Source: Sedimentisphaerales bacterium (GTDB lineage Bacteria; Planctomycetota; Phycisphaerae; Sedimentisphaerales; Anaerobacaceae). Taken from it: a stretch of 59,561 nt of DNA. This document shows, piece by piece, positions 10,209-20,721 of this stretch (the first letter of the stretch is position 1; the number at the start of each line of letters is the position of its first letter). The position numbers were made by a program, and so were the translations under genes. A model generated the notes under the pieces. That model saw only the letters and a program-made list of their open reading frames with translations, did no database searches and had not been told where the DNA came from. The stretch is from NCBI GenBank assembly GCA_016930645.1, contig JAFGGH010000058.1, positions 1 through 59,561 of the forward strand, in the 5' to 3' direction.

Positions 10209-10676
10209 ATGGTGAATCAGCATTTAGTAATTTTGAAACAGCATTATCTCGATTTGATAATCGACGGGCAAAAGAAAATCGAATCGCGGCTTACCAAAAC
10301 CAAAAGGCCCTTCTTCGGGCAAGTCAAGGCCGGCGATGTACTATTCTTAAAACAGAGCAGCGGTCCGGTTTGTGCAAAAGCGAAGGTCAAAAAAGCCCTG
10401 CACTTCGATAACCTTACACCGCAGCAAATTCAAAGCCTTAAAGTGAAATACAATCACCTTATTTTAGGTTTCGATGATTACTGGCAGAGCAGGACTGACT
10501 GCAAATACGGTGTTCTAGTCTGGCTGAAAGACGTAAAGCAAATCAAGCCGCTATGGATAAAAAAGCGAGACTGGCGTGCGTGGGTGGTGCTGACGGAAAA
10601 GGAGAATTTTGAGCTCTTCCGTTACGCAGTTTTTGTAAAGACATCGAAACTAACACCAAACACGGAGGACAGATGA
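10209..10676 (+). CDS. ASCH-domain-like protein
   Basis: HYLDLIIDGQKKIESRLTKTKRPFFGQVKAGDVLFLKQSSGPV resembles ASCH fold. Confidence 0.6.
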   Translation: MVNQHLVILKQHYLDLIIDGQKKIESRLTKTKRPFFGQVKAGDVLFLKQSSGPVCAKAKVKKALHFDNLTPQQIQSLKVKYNHLILGFDDYWQSRTDCKYGVLVWLKDVKQIKPLWIKKRDWRAWVVLTEKENFELFRYAVFVKTSKLTPNTEDR

Positions 10677-10843
10677 CGGACGGCAGAGAACAGAGGGCAG
10701 AGGACAGATGACGGACGGCAGAGGACAGATGACGGAGGGCAGAGGATAGATGACGGACGGCAGAGGACAGATGACGGAGGGCAGAGGATAGATGACGGAC
10801 GGCAGAGGACAGATGACGGACGGCAGAGGACAGATGACGGATA
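10662..10843. repeat. Tandem array of 26 contiguous degenerate heptads (consensus RCRGANG)
   Basis: ACGGAGG ACAGATG ACGGACG GCAGAGA ACAGAGG GCAGAGG ... ACAGATG ACGGATA; 26 x 7 bp in register. Confidence 0.95.
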
Positions 10844-10848
10844 ATATT

Positions 10849-11253
10849 TTATACAAAACTTTTACACCAATCTTCGGGTTTTGCCATCATTTTACCAAGC
10901 ATCTTGCCAATACTTCTGCACTTTTTCAACAATTCATTATGTTTTCTTTCTGAAATATACCGGCATTTTAAAGAGCTATATAACCAGTGCTGAGCCTCAG
11001 CTTGTTCGGCATCGGCATCAGTAAGCTTACTAATAAAATGAGCAACATACCTCCTTTTATGCCATGATTCCGCAATATTAGCACCTATAGAACGAGAAGA
11101 CCTTCTAACTTGGTCAGTCAATGAATACGTTTCTTCTTTAGGAAAGGTCTTGGTAATTTCAAAAATCTCCTGCTGTAATTCCACGGCAAGTTTATAAACA
11201 TTCAAATCCCGAAAACTATTTATTCTTTCACTCATACTTTTCTGCTCCCACAC
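10849..11253 (-). CDS. Four helix bundle protein (23S rRNA intervening-sequence/S23 family)
   Basis: FRDLNVYKLAVELQQEIFEITKTFPKEETYSLTDQVRRSSRSIGANIAESWHKRR. Confidence 0.9.
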   Translation of the reverse strand: MWEQKSMSERINSFRDLNVYKLAVELQQEIFEITKTFPKEETYSLTDQVRRSSRSIGANIAESWHKRRYVAHFISKLTDADAEQAEAQHWLYSSLKCRYISERKHNELLKKCRSIGKMLGKMMAKPEDWCKSFV

Positions 11254-11259
11254 AGAGGT

Positions 11260-11294
11260 TTTCTGTCCTCTGTCGTCTGTATTCCGTCATCCGT
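11260..11294. repeat. Heptad repeat in opposite orientation (NNTCYGT x5)
   Basis: TTTCTGT CCTCTGT CGTCTGT ATTCCGT CATCCGT. Confidence 0.85.
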
Positions 11295-11454
11295 CTTTTA
11301 ATGAGTTTTTTATTGGTATTGATGCCTTGTAGCAAAAATCAACTTAGGAAACAATAAAAAAGCTTGAACAATAGTGGTTTTAAGGTTATCTTACTTGGCT
11401 CTTAATTCAGGATGAACACATTTTGTTAACTACTTATAAAACAGGAAGATAGCG

Positions 11455-13473
11455 ATGACAGACGTAAAAAAAAGCGGTAACGAAAAGCTCGACGAGCTAT
11501 GTGTTAATACAATCCGTCTTCTTTCAGCAGACGGCGTTCAAAAAGCCGGCTGCGGCCATCCGGGTATGCCGATGGGAATGGCGCCCGCGGCATATCTGCT
11601 TTGGACGAAAATACTTAAGCACAATCCTGCAAACCCGAAATGGCACAACCGGGACCGGTTCGTTTTGAGCGCCGGACACGGTTCGATGCTTCTTTATTCG
11701 CTGCTGCACCTTTGCGGGTATGATATGAGCCTTGATGATTTGAAAAATTTCCGCCAGCTCAACAGCAAAACCCCCGGCCATCCTGAGTATGAACCCGACC
11801 TCGGCGTCGAAGTTACTACAGGGCCGCTCGGCCAGGGAATTTCAAACGCCGTCGGTATGGCAATAGCGCAAAAGCATTTGTCGGCATATTTCAACCGCGA
11901 GGGTTTTGATGTTATCGACTATAACATTTATGTTATCGCGGGCGACGGAGATATGCAGGAAGGCGTATCGTCAGAGGCAAGCTCGTTAGCAGGACACCTC
12001 GGCCTGGACAATCTGATTGTAATATACGACGACAACCACATTTCTATCGATGGCAGTACCGAACTTTCCTTTACCGAAGATGCCGCATTGAGATATAAAG
12101 CTTATGGATGGAACGTCATAAAAGTCGATGGCGACGGCAACGATTTAACCGCAATTGAAAAAGCGATTAAAAAGGCAAACCGCTTCAAAGGCAAGCCGAC
12201 GATTATCAAGCTGCGAACACATATCGGCTATGGCAGTCCCAATAAACAGGACACCGCCGCTGTACACGGTTCAGCTTTGGGTGAAGAGGAGGTCAAGCTG
12301 ACCAAGCAGAACCTCGGCTGGGACCCGGAAAAGTCTTTTTACATTCCCGACGAAGTCAAGGAGCATATGATTAGTGTTCGCGATAAGGGTATCAAAGCCG
12401 AAAAGTCCTGGCTGAGGAAATTCAACAAGTACGCAAAACAATACCCTGAACTCGCTGAGCAATTTAACGCAGCGTCAGAAGGAAAGAACATCGTCAATAT
12501 TGATGAGCTGCTGCCGAAATTCGCTGCAGGCGAATCGGTCGCTACAAGGAAGGCATCGGGCAAAGTATTGAGTGCACTTATGCCGAAAATGCCGTTGATA
12601 TTGAGCGGTTCTGCTGATTTAACGCCATCGAATAATACCAGATTCGACGGCGTTGAAGACTTCCAAAAAGATAATTACCTCGGCAGATATATCCGTTACG
12701 GTGTCCGCGAGCACGCGATGGGCGCATTAATGAACGGTATATCGGTCAGTGGTCTTTGCAGGGCTTATGGCGGAACATTTTTCGTTTTCAGTGACTATAT
12801 GAGGCCCGCTCTGCGGGTCGCGGCTATGAGCGGATATCCGACAATTTTTGTTTTCACACATGACAGCATCGGCTTAGGCGAGGACGGCCCGACACATCAG
12901 CCGGTAGAACAATTGCCGTCTCTGCGTGCAATACCGAATCTTCTGACAATTCGTCCCACCGACGCAAATGAAACCGCACAAGCCTGGAAGTATATCCTGC
13001 AGTACAAGGACGGCCCGGTAGCTTTGCTTTTAACAAGGCAAGGCGTACCTGTTATCGACCGTGAAAAATACGCTGCCGCGTCTAACATGGAAAAAGGCGC
13101 ATATGCGATTAAGCCGTCCGACAATCCTGATGTTTTATTGCTCGCCTCCGGCTCGGAAGTTTCGATTGCCCTTAGCGCATCGGAAAGTCTGGAAAAAGAG
13201 GGCATCAAAACACAGGTCGTATCAATGCCCTGCTGGGAACTTTTTGATAGACAAAGCGATGAATATAAGGAATCGGTCTTGCCTTCAAATGTTACTGCAA
13301 GAATCGGCATTGAAGCTGCCGTAGGCTTAGGCTGGGAAAAGTGGCTTGGCAAAGACGGTATTTTTATCGGCATAACCACCTTCGGTAAATCCGCTCCCTA
13401 TAAAGAACTCTATACAGATTTCGGCATTACCGCTGAAAATGTTATCGCCGGCGCCAAGAAGCTCCTTGCCTGA
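11455..13473 (+). CDS. tkt: Transketolase
   Basis: GHPGMPMGMAP, VYVIAGDGDMQEGVSSEASSLAGH, YGVREHAMGA, THDSIGLGEDGPTHQPVEQL. Confidence 0.95.
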   Translation: MTDVKKSGNEKLDELCVNTIRLLSADGVQKAGCGHPGMPMGMAPAAYLLWTKILKHNPANPKWHNRDRFVLSAGHGSMLLYSLLHLCGYDMSLDDLKNFRQLNSKTPGHPEYEPDLGVEVTTGPLGQGISNAVGMAIAQKHLSAYFNREGFDVIDYNIYVIAGDGDMQEGVSSEASSLAGHLGLDNLIVIYDDNHISIDGSTELSFTEDAALRYKAYGWNVIKVDGDGNDLTAIEKAIKKANRFKGKPTIIKLRTHIGYGSPNKQDTAAVHGSALGEEEVKLTKQNLGWDPEKSFYIPDEVKEHMISVRDKGIKAEKSWLRKFNKYAKQYPELAEQFNAASEGKNIVNIDELLPKFAAGESVATRKASGKVLSALMPKMPLILSGSADLTPSNNTRFDGVEDFQKDNYLGRYIRYGVREHAMGALMNGISVSGLCRAYGGTFFVFSDYMRPALRVAAMSGYPTIFVFTHDSIGLGEDGPTHQPVEQLPSLRAIPNLLTIRPTDANETAQAWKYILQYKDGPVALLLTRQGVPVIDREKYAAASNMEKGAYAIKPSDNPDVLLLASGSEVSIALSASESLEKEGIKTQVVSMPCWELFDRQSDEYKESVLPSNVTARIGIEAAVGLGWEKWLGKDGIFIGITTFGKSAPYKELYTDFGITAENVIAGAKKLLA

Positions 13474-13612
13474 ATCTTCCATTGAGGCACCGGTTAAAAT
13501 CATTGTTGCACATACGTTTGCTCTGTCGTAAACTCATATAAGCTATAATACATACCATTAACGTAAAACTGGGAATGTCTCTAAGCAAAAAGTTTTATTA
13601 GGACAGGCAAAA

Positions 13613-16600
13613 ATGGAAAACCAGAACACAAAACAAGCCAAAAAGAAAAAAGTAAAACCTCTTAAATTAACGTTAGTTATTATTGTTGTTGTTTTAGCTG
13701 CCCTGGCTGTCACGGCCCTGGTAGCGGTGCCGGCGTATATCTCTTCGGATAGCGGCAGGGAAACAATACTTGCAAAAATCAACCAGGCTGTCGAAGGTAA
13801 AACCGATTTTGACTCTTTATCGATGGGCTGGCTTAAGGGCATTAAAATAACCGACTTCAGTTACGACGATGAGGCTGGCTTTGCCTCGGTACAGGTAAAA
13901 CATATCAGCACCATACCACATTACAGCTCACTGCTCGGTGGCAATATATCTTTAGGCAGGACGGTTATCGACCAGCCCAGAGTAAATATCAACCTTCAAA
14001 ACAGACCCGTTTCCGAACCGGACGAAGAAAAAAACCAGGCACAGCCAAAAGAATCCACCGAGTTTCCCGTCAAGAAAATAGATTTATATGTCAACGACGG
14101 TGACATAGTTGTAAGCGACAGCAAAAACAACGCCGTTCATCTTGCCAATGTAAACTCCCATGTGGACCTTGTGGGAACCAACAGATTAAATCAATTCGCT
14201 GTCGATATGACAGTAGCAGACGGTCCTGAAGAAGCAAAACTTAACGCTGAAGGGGCAATAAATCCGGCGAAGGTTAGCGGCAATGTCAAAGTGCAGCTCG
14301 ACGGTCTCGACATTGCGAAACTGGCGCCGCTGTTCGACCTTGCCGAGATTCAGATAGACGCCAAAGGCAAAGTTACCGCCAATATCGAAACCCAATTTGC
14401 CGACAGTAAACTCCAGAAATTAAGCGGCACCTTAGACGGCTCGGCATTGGACATTTCCGGCGCCGCATTTAAAGGCGACCGGCTGAAAACCGAGTCGCTC
14501 AAGCTTGACGCTCAGCTTAAAAGAAGCAAAGACCTGATGGATATTGAAAAGCTCACACTGTCAACCGACTGGGCTGACGTAAAAGCGACAGGCCAAATTC
14601 CGACTACATTCGATTCGCTTTCGCAATTCATTTCGCCCGAAGCTGATTATGCTCTCGACTGCGATATAAAAGTAGATTTATCCCAGACAGCTTCCCAGAT
14701 GCCGAACACTTTTAAGCTGCAGCCCGGTACAAAAATAACTTCAGGAACTCTTACAGCAAAAATCAACAGTTCAACTACCGAGCAAAAACGCCAAATCACC
14801 GCAAACGCAAGTGTGACGGAGCTGGCGGGAATTGTAAACGCCAAACCGATATCCCTTTCTCAGCCTATAGAAGCCCAGGCATTGATTACCTCGGTTCCGT
14901 CTGGAATTAATTATGACAGAATCCAGGTCAGCTCCTCGTTCGCCCAAATAAAATGCTCGGGCACTGAGAAGCTCCTTGCCTATGAAGCTTCTGCGGACCT
15001 TGCCAAACTACAGAATGAGCTTGGACAGTTTGTAAAAACCTTCGATTACAGAACTGCCGGGCAGCTTTTGGCTAAAGGCAAACTAACCAGTAACAAAGAC
15101 TCAATCAACCTTACCGGTTCAACTACCATCGACAATCTTGTTCTTACAAGCGCACAGGGACAAGCCGTCTCCGAACCGAAGGCAACGGTTAATATGGACA
15201 TCGATATAATCAGGAAGGTCGGCGACCTCGATATTAAAACCATCGATTTAACCGCGAGCTTCGGTAATGTAAAAATAGCAAAGGGATTTCTACCTTCCGG
15301 TGACGGCACCAAAAAGAATTTCTCTGTTCCAATCGCAGCAAACGTTGACCTGCAGAAAGCCGAACCTTTTGCAAGGCTGGCTTCGGCGTATCCACAAAAA
15401 CTGAAATTAGCCGGCTTGCTTAATTCAAATTTGAATATAAGCGGCAATAAAGATAACTACCGGATACTGACGAATAACACCACTATCAAAAACCTGTCAA
15501 TCGCGACCCCGGGCACCAAGCCGCTTGTTCAGGAACTGGTAACAGTCAACCTGGATTCACAAATAAGCCCGAACAATAAAACAATTAAGTGCAAACTCGA
15601 CGGAAAAGAAATAAAGATAGACGCTGACATTAAACACCTCATTAAAAACAACGATGCCGCTCTACAGGCCAAAGCAGACTGTGATTATAACTGGCAATTT
15701 ATCAGCCGGGCGTTGTCGGCTTTTATGCCACAGGGTCTGGCAATCGAAGGTCAAAACAAAACAACTATCGAACTGGCCAGTAAATACCCCGCTGACAAAC
15801 CTGAGCAGCTATGGGCAAACCTAAATGCAAAACCTTTAAAAATCGGCTTCGATAAAGCCCAATATCTCGGCTTCGTAGCCAACGAACCTTCTCAGGTTGA
15901 AATCCAGTTTAATGACGGGGTGCTCACTATCCCGCAATTTTCAATAAAGGTCAATGAAGGAACACTTAATTTCGCCGGCACCGCCGATTTCAAACAAACC
16001 CCGACCCTGTTCACAATGAAAGGTCCGCAGAACGTTATTCAAAACGTGAAAGTTGACGAAAGGGTATCTTCCAAACTTCTGCAGTACTTAAATCCCATCT
16101 TCAAAGATGCCGACAGGGTAAGAGGTATCGCAAGCTTTTCCGCCAAGATCCTCGAAATTCCACTCAAAGGCGCATCCAAGAAAGACTTAAATGTTGACGG
16201 CACTTTCTCAGTATCAGACATGCAATTGGCTTCGCCAATCTTTAGTGTCCTGAATCGTTTAAAAGGACAAGATTATAAAATGCAATTACTGCCAACCGTT
16301 ATCACCGTAAAGGAAGGGCTGGTCAGATATGATAATATGCAACTTAACGTAGGTGAAAATCCATTCAATTTTGTCGGCAGGATAGACTTAATTACCCGAA
16401 GCATCGAAGGCTCAAAAGCCATCACTCCATACACAACAGGGCCAACTATAAAAACCGGCCAGGAGAATACTCCCGGCAGAATAACACTTCCTTTTACCGG
16501 AACTATTGACAATCCAAAGGTCGATTTGGGAAAAACACTTATCGAGACCGGACTCCAGGAAATCCTTAAAGGAAAATCAGGGGATAATATAGGAGAAGAT

Positions 16601-16636
16601 TTAGAAAAGATCGGTGATATTCTGAAAAACCTTTAA
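13613..16636 (+). CDS. AsmA-like / DUF748-like envelope protein
   Basis: N-terminal TM, long beta-rich repeats, C-terminal GRIDLITRSIEG...ITLPFTGTIDNPKVDL. Confidence 0.6.
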   Translation: MENQNTKQAKKKKVKPLKLTLVIIVVVLAALAVTALVAVPAYISSDSGRETILAKINQAVEGKTDFDSLSMGWLKGIKITDFSYDDEAGFASVQVKHISTIPHYSSLLGGNISLGRTVIDQPRVNINLQNRPVSEPDEEKNQAQPKESTEFPVKKIDLYVNDGDIVVSDSKNNAVHLANVNSHVDLVGTNRLNQFAVDMTVADGPEEAKLNAEGAINPAKVSGNVKVQLDGLDIAKLAPLFDLAEIQIDAKGKVTANIETQFADSKLQKLSGTLDGSALDISGAAFKGDRLKTESLKLDAQLKRSKDLMDIEKLTLSTDWADVKATGQIPTTFDSLSQFISPEADYALDCDIKVDLSQTASQMPNTFKLQPGTKITSGTLTAKINSSTTEQKRQITANASVTELAGIVNAKPISLSQPIEAQALITSVPSGINYDRIQVSSSFAQIKCSGTEKLLAYEASADLAKLQNELGQFVKTFDYRTAGQLLAKGKLTSNKDSINLTGSTTIDNLVLTSAQGQAVSEPKATVNMDIDIIRKVGDLDIKTIDLTASFGNVKIAKGFLPSGDGTKKNFSVPIAANVDLQKAEPFARLASAYPQKLKLAGLLNSNLNISGNKDNYRILTNNTTIKNLSIATPGTKPLVQELVTVNLDSQISPNNKTIKCKLDGKEIKIDADIKHLIKNNDAALQAKADCDYNWQFISRALSAFMPQGLAIEGQNKTTIELASKYPADKPEQLWANLNAKPLKIGFDKAQYLGFVANEPSQVEIQFNDGVLTIPQFSIKVNEGTLNFAGTADFKQTPTLFTMKGPQNVIQNVKVDERVSSKLLQYLNPIFKDADRVRGIASFSAKILEIPLKGASKKDLNVDGTFSVSDMQLASPIFSVLNRLKGQDYKMQLLPTVITVKEGLVRYDNMQLNVGENPFNFVGRIDLITRSIEGSKAITPYTTGPTIKTGQENTPGRITLPFTGTIDNPKVDLGKTLIETGLQEILKGKSGDNIGEDLEKIGDILKNL

Positions 16637-16745
16637 CCGAGTTTTTTGATTCGGCGTTGTACCGATTTATCAGACCATCCGGGATTAAGCAAAAAAGAAA
16701 TTTTCGGGTTTATGAAAAAGCCGCCGCTCGCCCGATACTTTAATT

Positions 16746-17435
16746 ATGAAGGCTTTATTTAAAATAATCACGCGTACACCGTCTTTGATTATCGCATCGG
16801 TCTTCGCAGCGGCTGTTTTGCTGGTTTCTGTAGGGATTTACCGCGGCGGTGTGAGTCTGCATGATTTACTTACGGAAAACAAACAGCTCAAACAATCTCT
16901 AACCAATCTGACCGATGAGGGCAAAATCGGTTACGCAAAGGTCCTGAGCCAGGATGTCGATGACAAAGGAAATGTCGTTTCCACCACACTGAAATTCATC
17001 GAGACGGCGAGAGACAGCGAGCTTGAGACCATCCTCGAAAAACAGTATACCGTCGCCGGTGATGTCGTCCACTTCGACGCTATGATAGTCAAGTTCGGCA
17101 ATCAAATGGTAATGGACGGCAAAGCCAGGAGCTTGTACTTATGGCGGCGGATTTACGGCGAGGAAATGCCGCCTGTAAAAGGCTTCCCAATCGAAGAGCC
17201 GGGCACCGAGCCGCAAAGGTATAAAGCACTGCTGGCGGCACTAAGACTTAAAGAGCGAGAATTGTTCTGGTCGAGCATCTGGGAACTGGCTAACGACCCG
17301 TATCTTCTGGTTCAGTACGACATCGAAGCAATTTACGGTAACGTTACATACGCCAAGCTGAAAAAAGGCCTTGTCTATATATTCCGAATCACCCCCACCG
17401 GCCAGATTTACCCGGAAGTCATACCCGACATATAA
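16746..17435 (+). CDS. Hypothetical protein with N-terminal TM
   Basis: Long ORF with TM at residues ~14-32. Confidence 0.6.
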   Translation: MKALFKIITRTPSLIIASVFAAAVLLVSVGIYRGGVSLHDLLTENKQLKQSLTNLTDEGKIGYAKVLSQDVDDKGNVVSTTLKFIETARDSELETILEKQYTVAGDVVHFDAMIVKFGNQMVMDGKARSLYLWRRIYGEEMPPVKGFPIEEPGTEPQRYKALLAALRLKERELFWSSIWELANDPYLLVQYDIEAIYGNVTYAKLKKGLVYIFRITPTGQIYPEVIPDI

Positions 17436-17516
17436 AATCATAAAAGCCGGAGTAAATGTTTTCTTAGACGCATATTTCACTGTTTAAATATGCTTGCCAT
17501 AAAATCACCTCGCTTT

Positions 17517-18002
17517 TTATTTCGTCATTCGGTCATCGGCTTTTTTGTGGTTGAAATCTTTATGAACATCTGTCAGCCAGCCGATTCTTACAGGCTCATC
17601 AGGATTGAGTGTAGGTATATACGGCTTAATATCGAGAACCGGCGTGCCGTCAAGCATATCGACTCCGGTTATGTGCAGCGCGGAGCCTTCGATTTTATCG
17701 AGGCGGACAATGGAAAGGCCGATTTGGCTGGGCCTGTTCGGAGCGCGGGTGGAAAACAGGCCTCTCGGTTTGTCATCAAGAAATGGTATCACTTTTAGTT
17801 TATAGCTTTCTGAAAGATGGAAACCGAAAAGAACCACGATATGCGAAAAACCGTTAAGGTCACACAGGCCTTCCTTAAACTCTTTTTTAATTTCTATTGT
17901 GCCTTTGACATCTTTGGCCGCTGTCGGCTGAATGAGTGTGCCCTTTCGCTCTTTGAACGGTGAATGCACAACACTGATAGTATTTATTTTAACTTGCTCC
18001 AT
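17517..18002 (-). CDS. trmO: tRNA (N6-threonylcarbamoyladenosine37-N6)-methyltransferase TrmO/TsaA-like
   Basis: SVVHSPFKERKGTLIQP, RGLFSTRAPNRPSQIGLSIVRL; start taken as ATG at 18002. Confidence 0.85.
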   Translation of the reverse strand: MEQVKINTISVVHSPFKERKGTLIQPTAAKDVKGTIEIKKEFKEGLCDLNGFSHIVVLFGFHLSESYKLKVIPFLDDKPRGLFSTRAPNRPSQIGLSIVRLDKIEGSALHITGVDMLDGTPVLDIKPYIPTLNPDEPVRIGWLTDVHKDFNHKKADDRMTK

Positions 18003-18078
18003 ATTGCGATATATTAAGTAAAAATTGAGCTTGATACAACCATTCCGGTGCTGCTGATTATTAATTTCTGTAACGAGT

Positions 18079-20580
18079 CTAATCCCATTGCCCGGCGAGT
18101 TTCGAAAAATCGGGCAAATCAATATCACAGTCGCCGTTCAGGTCGCTGTCCAGTTGTTCGCACGGTAAATCTGACAGCCATTGACACGCCTGTTCCGAAA
18201 GGTCGATGAAATCCACCTTGCAGTCATTATTAAAGTCGGCTTGTTTAAAAATATCGCAACCGGTAATCTTGACGGTAACAGTCGTTGTTGACTCACCCGG
18301 CACAGTTAAGCTGAACCAGTTACCACTGGTCTGGGTAAAGGGTATATACTGGTAATCTTCGGATGATGAAGTCCGGCGAATCTCTTTTATATCAACAACC
18401 CCGTAAGCTGAAAAATCGTAATCGATTTGCACAAAACCTGAATTCGAGTTGAAACTTACGAGAGTCAGGGTTTGATTTAAATCATTTATCCAGGCGGTTG
18501 TTATGCAGTCGGGGTGGCTGTCAGCAGAGCCTATCCGCTGCATACCGGGGCGAATGTGCCTGCTGTACTGAGCCGTTGCCCAGTAGGCTTCTCGCGGGCC
18601 AAAGCCATCCGCATCAATATCAAAGATAAAATCAGGCTCCCACAAAACCCAGCCGGTTGCACAAAGGTCATTCAAGGCCTGGCTGATTTTAGCTGCATGA
18701 TTCAGTGCCTGCTCGTGAGGCCTGTCATTAGGATGGCCCCCGTTGCTCCAGTCGCCCCATTCGGACTGCCACAAACCTTTGTTGTATGCCTGTGCCCTGT
18801 CTTTCCACGCCGCCAGGCCGGCACTTGACGTAACATATTGATGACAGGTAATCACATCAAGGTCCGGTCCGATGACAGAACTCAGTAAATTATCGAGATA
18901 CCACCATGAGCTCGTATATGCTGCATCATAAGCAAGCAGTTTTGTATCGAGCCCGTGTGAAATTAAATGGTCTCTGAGCTGGAGTGTTACCTCAATAGCC
19001 TGGCTCGATGAAAAATAGCAGCCCGGCTGGCCTCCGCCCTCAACCCACCAGGTTGCTTCAGGCTCGTTAAGCAGACTAACATAATCGAAGTCAATACCCC
19101 AGTAATCACGATAATGCTCGAGCACATCACATGCGTGCTCGGCGAACCTGGCTTCCTGGCCGGAGATTAAGTTTTGACGCCCGTCACTTGCCCCTGATGT
19201 GCAGCCGCTTATTGTCATCCAGTAAGGCATCGAGTACCAGTTGGCCCACATTATTGCACCTCGCTGCGCGGCTCCCTGGTGACGCCACAGGATATCTTCA
19301 TGGCCCGACCAGTCGAACACACCGTCCTCAAGCTCGAAAGATTCCGGTGCCCTGTTGCCATAAAGCTTTGTGTGATGATAATGCCCCGGCGCATCTCCAA
19401 CCGGCATAAGCACACGGCAGATAGTAAAGCCAAGACCTTTATCATCCAGAGTGTATATCTGGTCAAGAAAACTTTCCAGATTAGCGGTCGGATAAATGTC
19501 ATACCAGTACGGTACGAACTGGTCCATACCGCCCTCGCCAAATCCCTCGAACACCTGGTGTCTTGTGTCCGGGTCAATAGTAAGATGGTCAATTAACGGG
19601 TTGTTCGTTGTCGTAAACGACCAGACAGGACCCTCGATAATACCGGGACTACCGCCGGCAACCTCGTCAACCCGCCAGTAATAGAGCTGGCTGTAATCTA
19701 AACCTGCCGCAGGATGCGAAACTCTTGCATCAGGCGGGCTCGCTGCTGCAATATTTACCGGTGTTACACCGTTGAAATCCGCATCACCAGCCTTTAGATA
19801 GAGCAGATGGCTTGTGATATTCGGATTCGGGTTGTTGGCATCACAGGGGTCCATACCCGTATTCCATGACAGATTGACATCTGCTGCGCCGCCGTTTGGA
19901 ATTCCAACCTTGATAGCATTATCTGACGGGTCAGGGTTGTAAGCGGCAAAGACCGAAGGGATGGAAGTAATCATATTCACACAGCCGTAGGTCCTTCCCA
20001 GGCCCCAGCTTCCTGTTGATGTCGGCATTGCGCCGGTTGTACTGCCCCAGCGAACTTCCCAGGTATTGCTTGAGTTGGAGCCGACAAAATACGAATTAAG
20101 AGTGATTGCTTTATTAGCGTCAAGCCACCAGTCACTTACAGTATCGGCATTGAATGAAATTACGTAGTTGGTATTAGCGTTTAAGGTTACAGGCCCTTCG
20201 GCAATAGCAGCATAGCGGAAGCCGTCAACCAAAACTCCTGTTGTACCTGAAGGAACTGTAACCTGAGCAACCGCCTGACCTGTAAGTTCCAACCACAATG
20301 TTATATTTACTGGTGAAATCAGCCCATCACCATCCGGTTCGACATCAGGGCTGTCATTATCCAAATCTATAAATCCCAGCGACCTGACCAGCCTTGAAGT
20401 AGAACCGGTCCTGAACCTGTAACCTACCTCATAGCTGGTAGTGCCCCTGGGAGTATTACCCGTGTACTCACTGCGTGCGACTATGGATTCCGCATGCGCT
20501 GCTGAAATAAGAAAAAACAGCAGTAATAATACTAACAACGTGGGAATTTTCGGGTTCAGGAAATTATTTTTATCCATCAA
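18079..20580 (-). CDS. Secreted glycoside hydrolase (GH30-like) with C-terminal dockerin-type repeats
   Basis: Signal peptide; FEGFGEGGMDQ, SLLNEPEATW, WQSEWGDW; two Ca-binding-like repeats DFNNDCKVDFIDLSEQACQWL / DLNGDCDIDLPDFSKLAGQW. Confidence 0.75.
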   Translation of the reverse strand: MMDKNNFLNPKIPTLLVLLLLFFLISAAHAESIVARSEYTGNTPRGTTSYEVGYRFRTGSTSRLVRSLGFIDLDNDSPDVEPDGDGLISPVNITLWLELTGQAVAQVTVPSGTTGVLVDGFRYAAIAEGPVTLNANTNYVISFNADTVSDWWLDANKAITLNSYFVGSNSSNTWEVRWGSTTGAMPTSTGSWGLGRTYGCVNMITSIPSVFAAYNPDPSDNAIKVGIPNGGAADVNLSWNTGMDPCDANNPNPNITSHLLYLKAGDADFNGVTPVNIAAASPPDARVSHPAAGLDYSQLYYWRVDEVAGGSPGIIEGPVWSFTTTNNPLIDHLTIDPDTRHQVFEGFGEGGMDQFVPYWYDIYPTANLESFLDQIYTLDDKGLGFTICRVLMPVGDAPGHYHHTKLYGNRAPESFELEDGVFDWSGHEDILWRHQGAAQRGAIMWANWYSMPYWMTISGCTSGASDGRQNLISGQEARFAEHACDVLEHYRDYWGIDFDYVSLLNEPEATWWVEGGGQPGCYFSSSQAIEVTLQLRDHLISHGLDTKLLAYDAAYTSSWWYLDNLLSSVIGPDLDVITCHQYVTSSAGLAAWKDRAQAYNKGLWQSEWGDWSNGGHPNDRPHEQALNHAAKISQALNDLCATGWVLWEPDFIFDIDADGFGPREAYWATAQYSRHIRPGMQRIGSADSHPDCITTAWINDLNQTLTLVSFNSNSGFVQIDYDFSAYGVVDIKEIRRTSSSEDYQYIPFTQTSGNWFSLTVPGESTTTVTVKITGCDIFKQADFNNDCKVDFIDLSEQACQWLSDLPCEQLDSDLNGDCDIDLPDFSKLAGQWD

Positions 20581-20721
20581 TTATCATCCTGAAAAATAAC
20601 GCATGTTTAGATACCGCAACTGTTGTTGTTGGCAGTAGTTTCGATATTCATCAACCCGGAAAGATGTAATACGCATTTAAATCAAGTATAGCATATTTCA
20701 AAGGATAAATCAAGAACAGTT

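Noticed and set aside
10662-10843. CRISPR-like array (21-bp super-period)
   Set aside because: No spacer diversity; the 21-bp period is three degenerate 7-bp units, and there are no cas genes in the window.
10650-10856. ORF MYKILSVICPLPSVICPLPSVIYPL...
   Set aside because: It is the translation of the 26-unit heptad array; a 7-bp repeat lacking stops gives periodic ORFs and there is no independent coding evidence.
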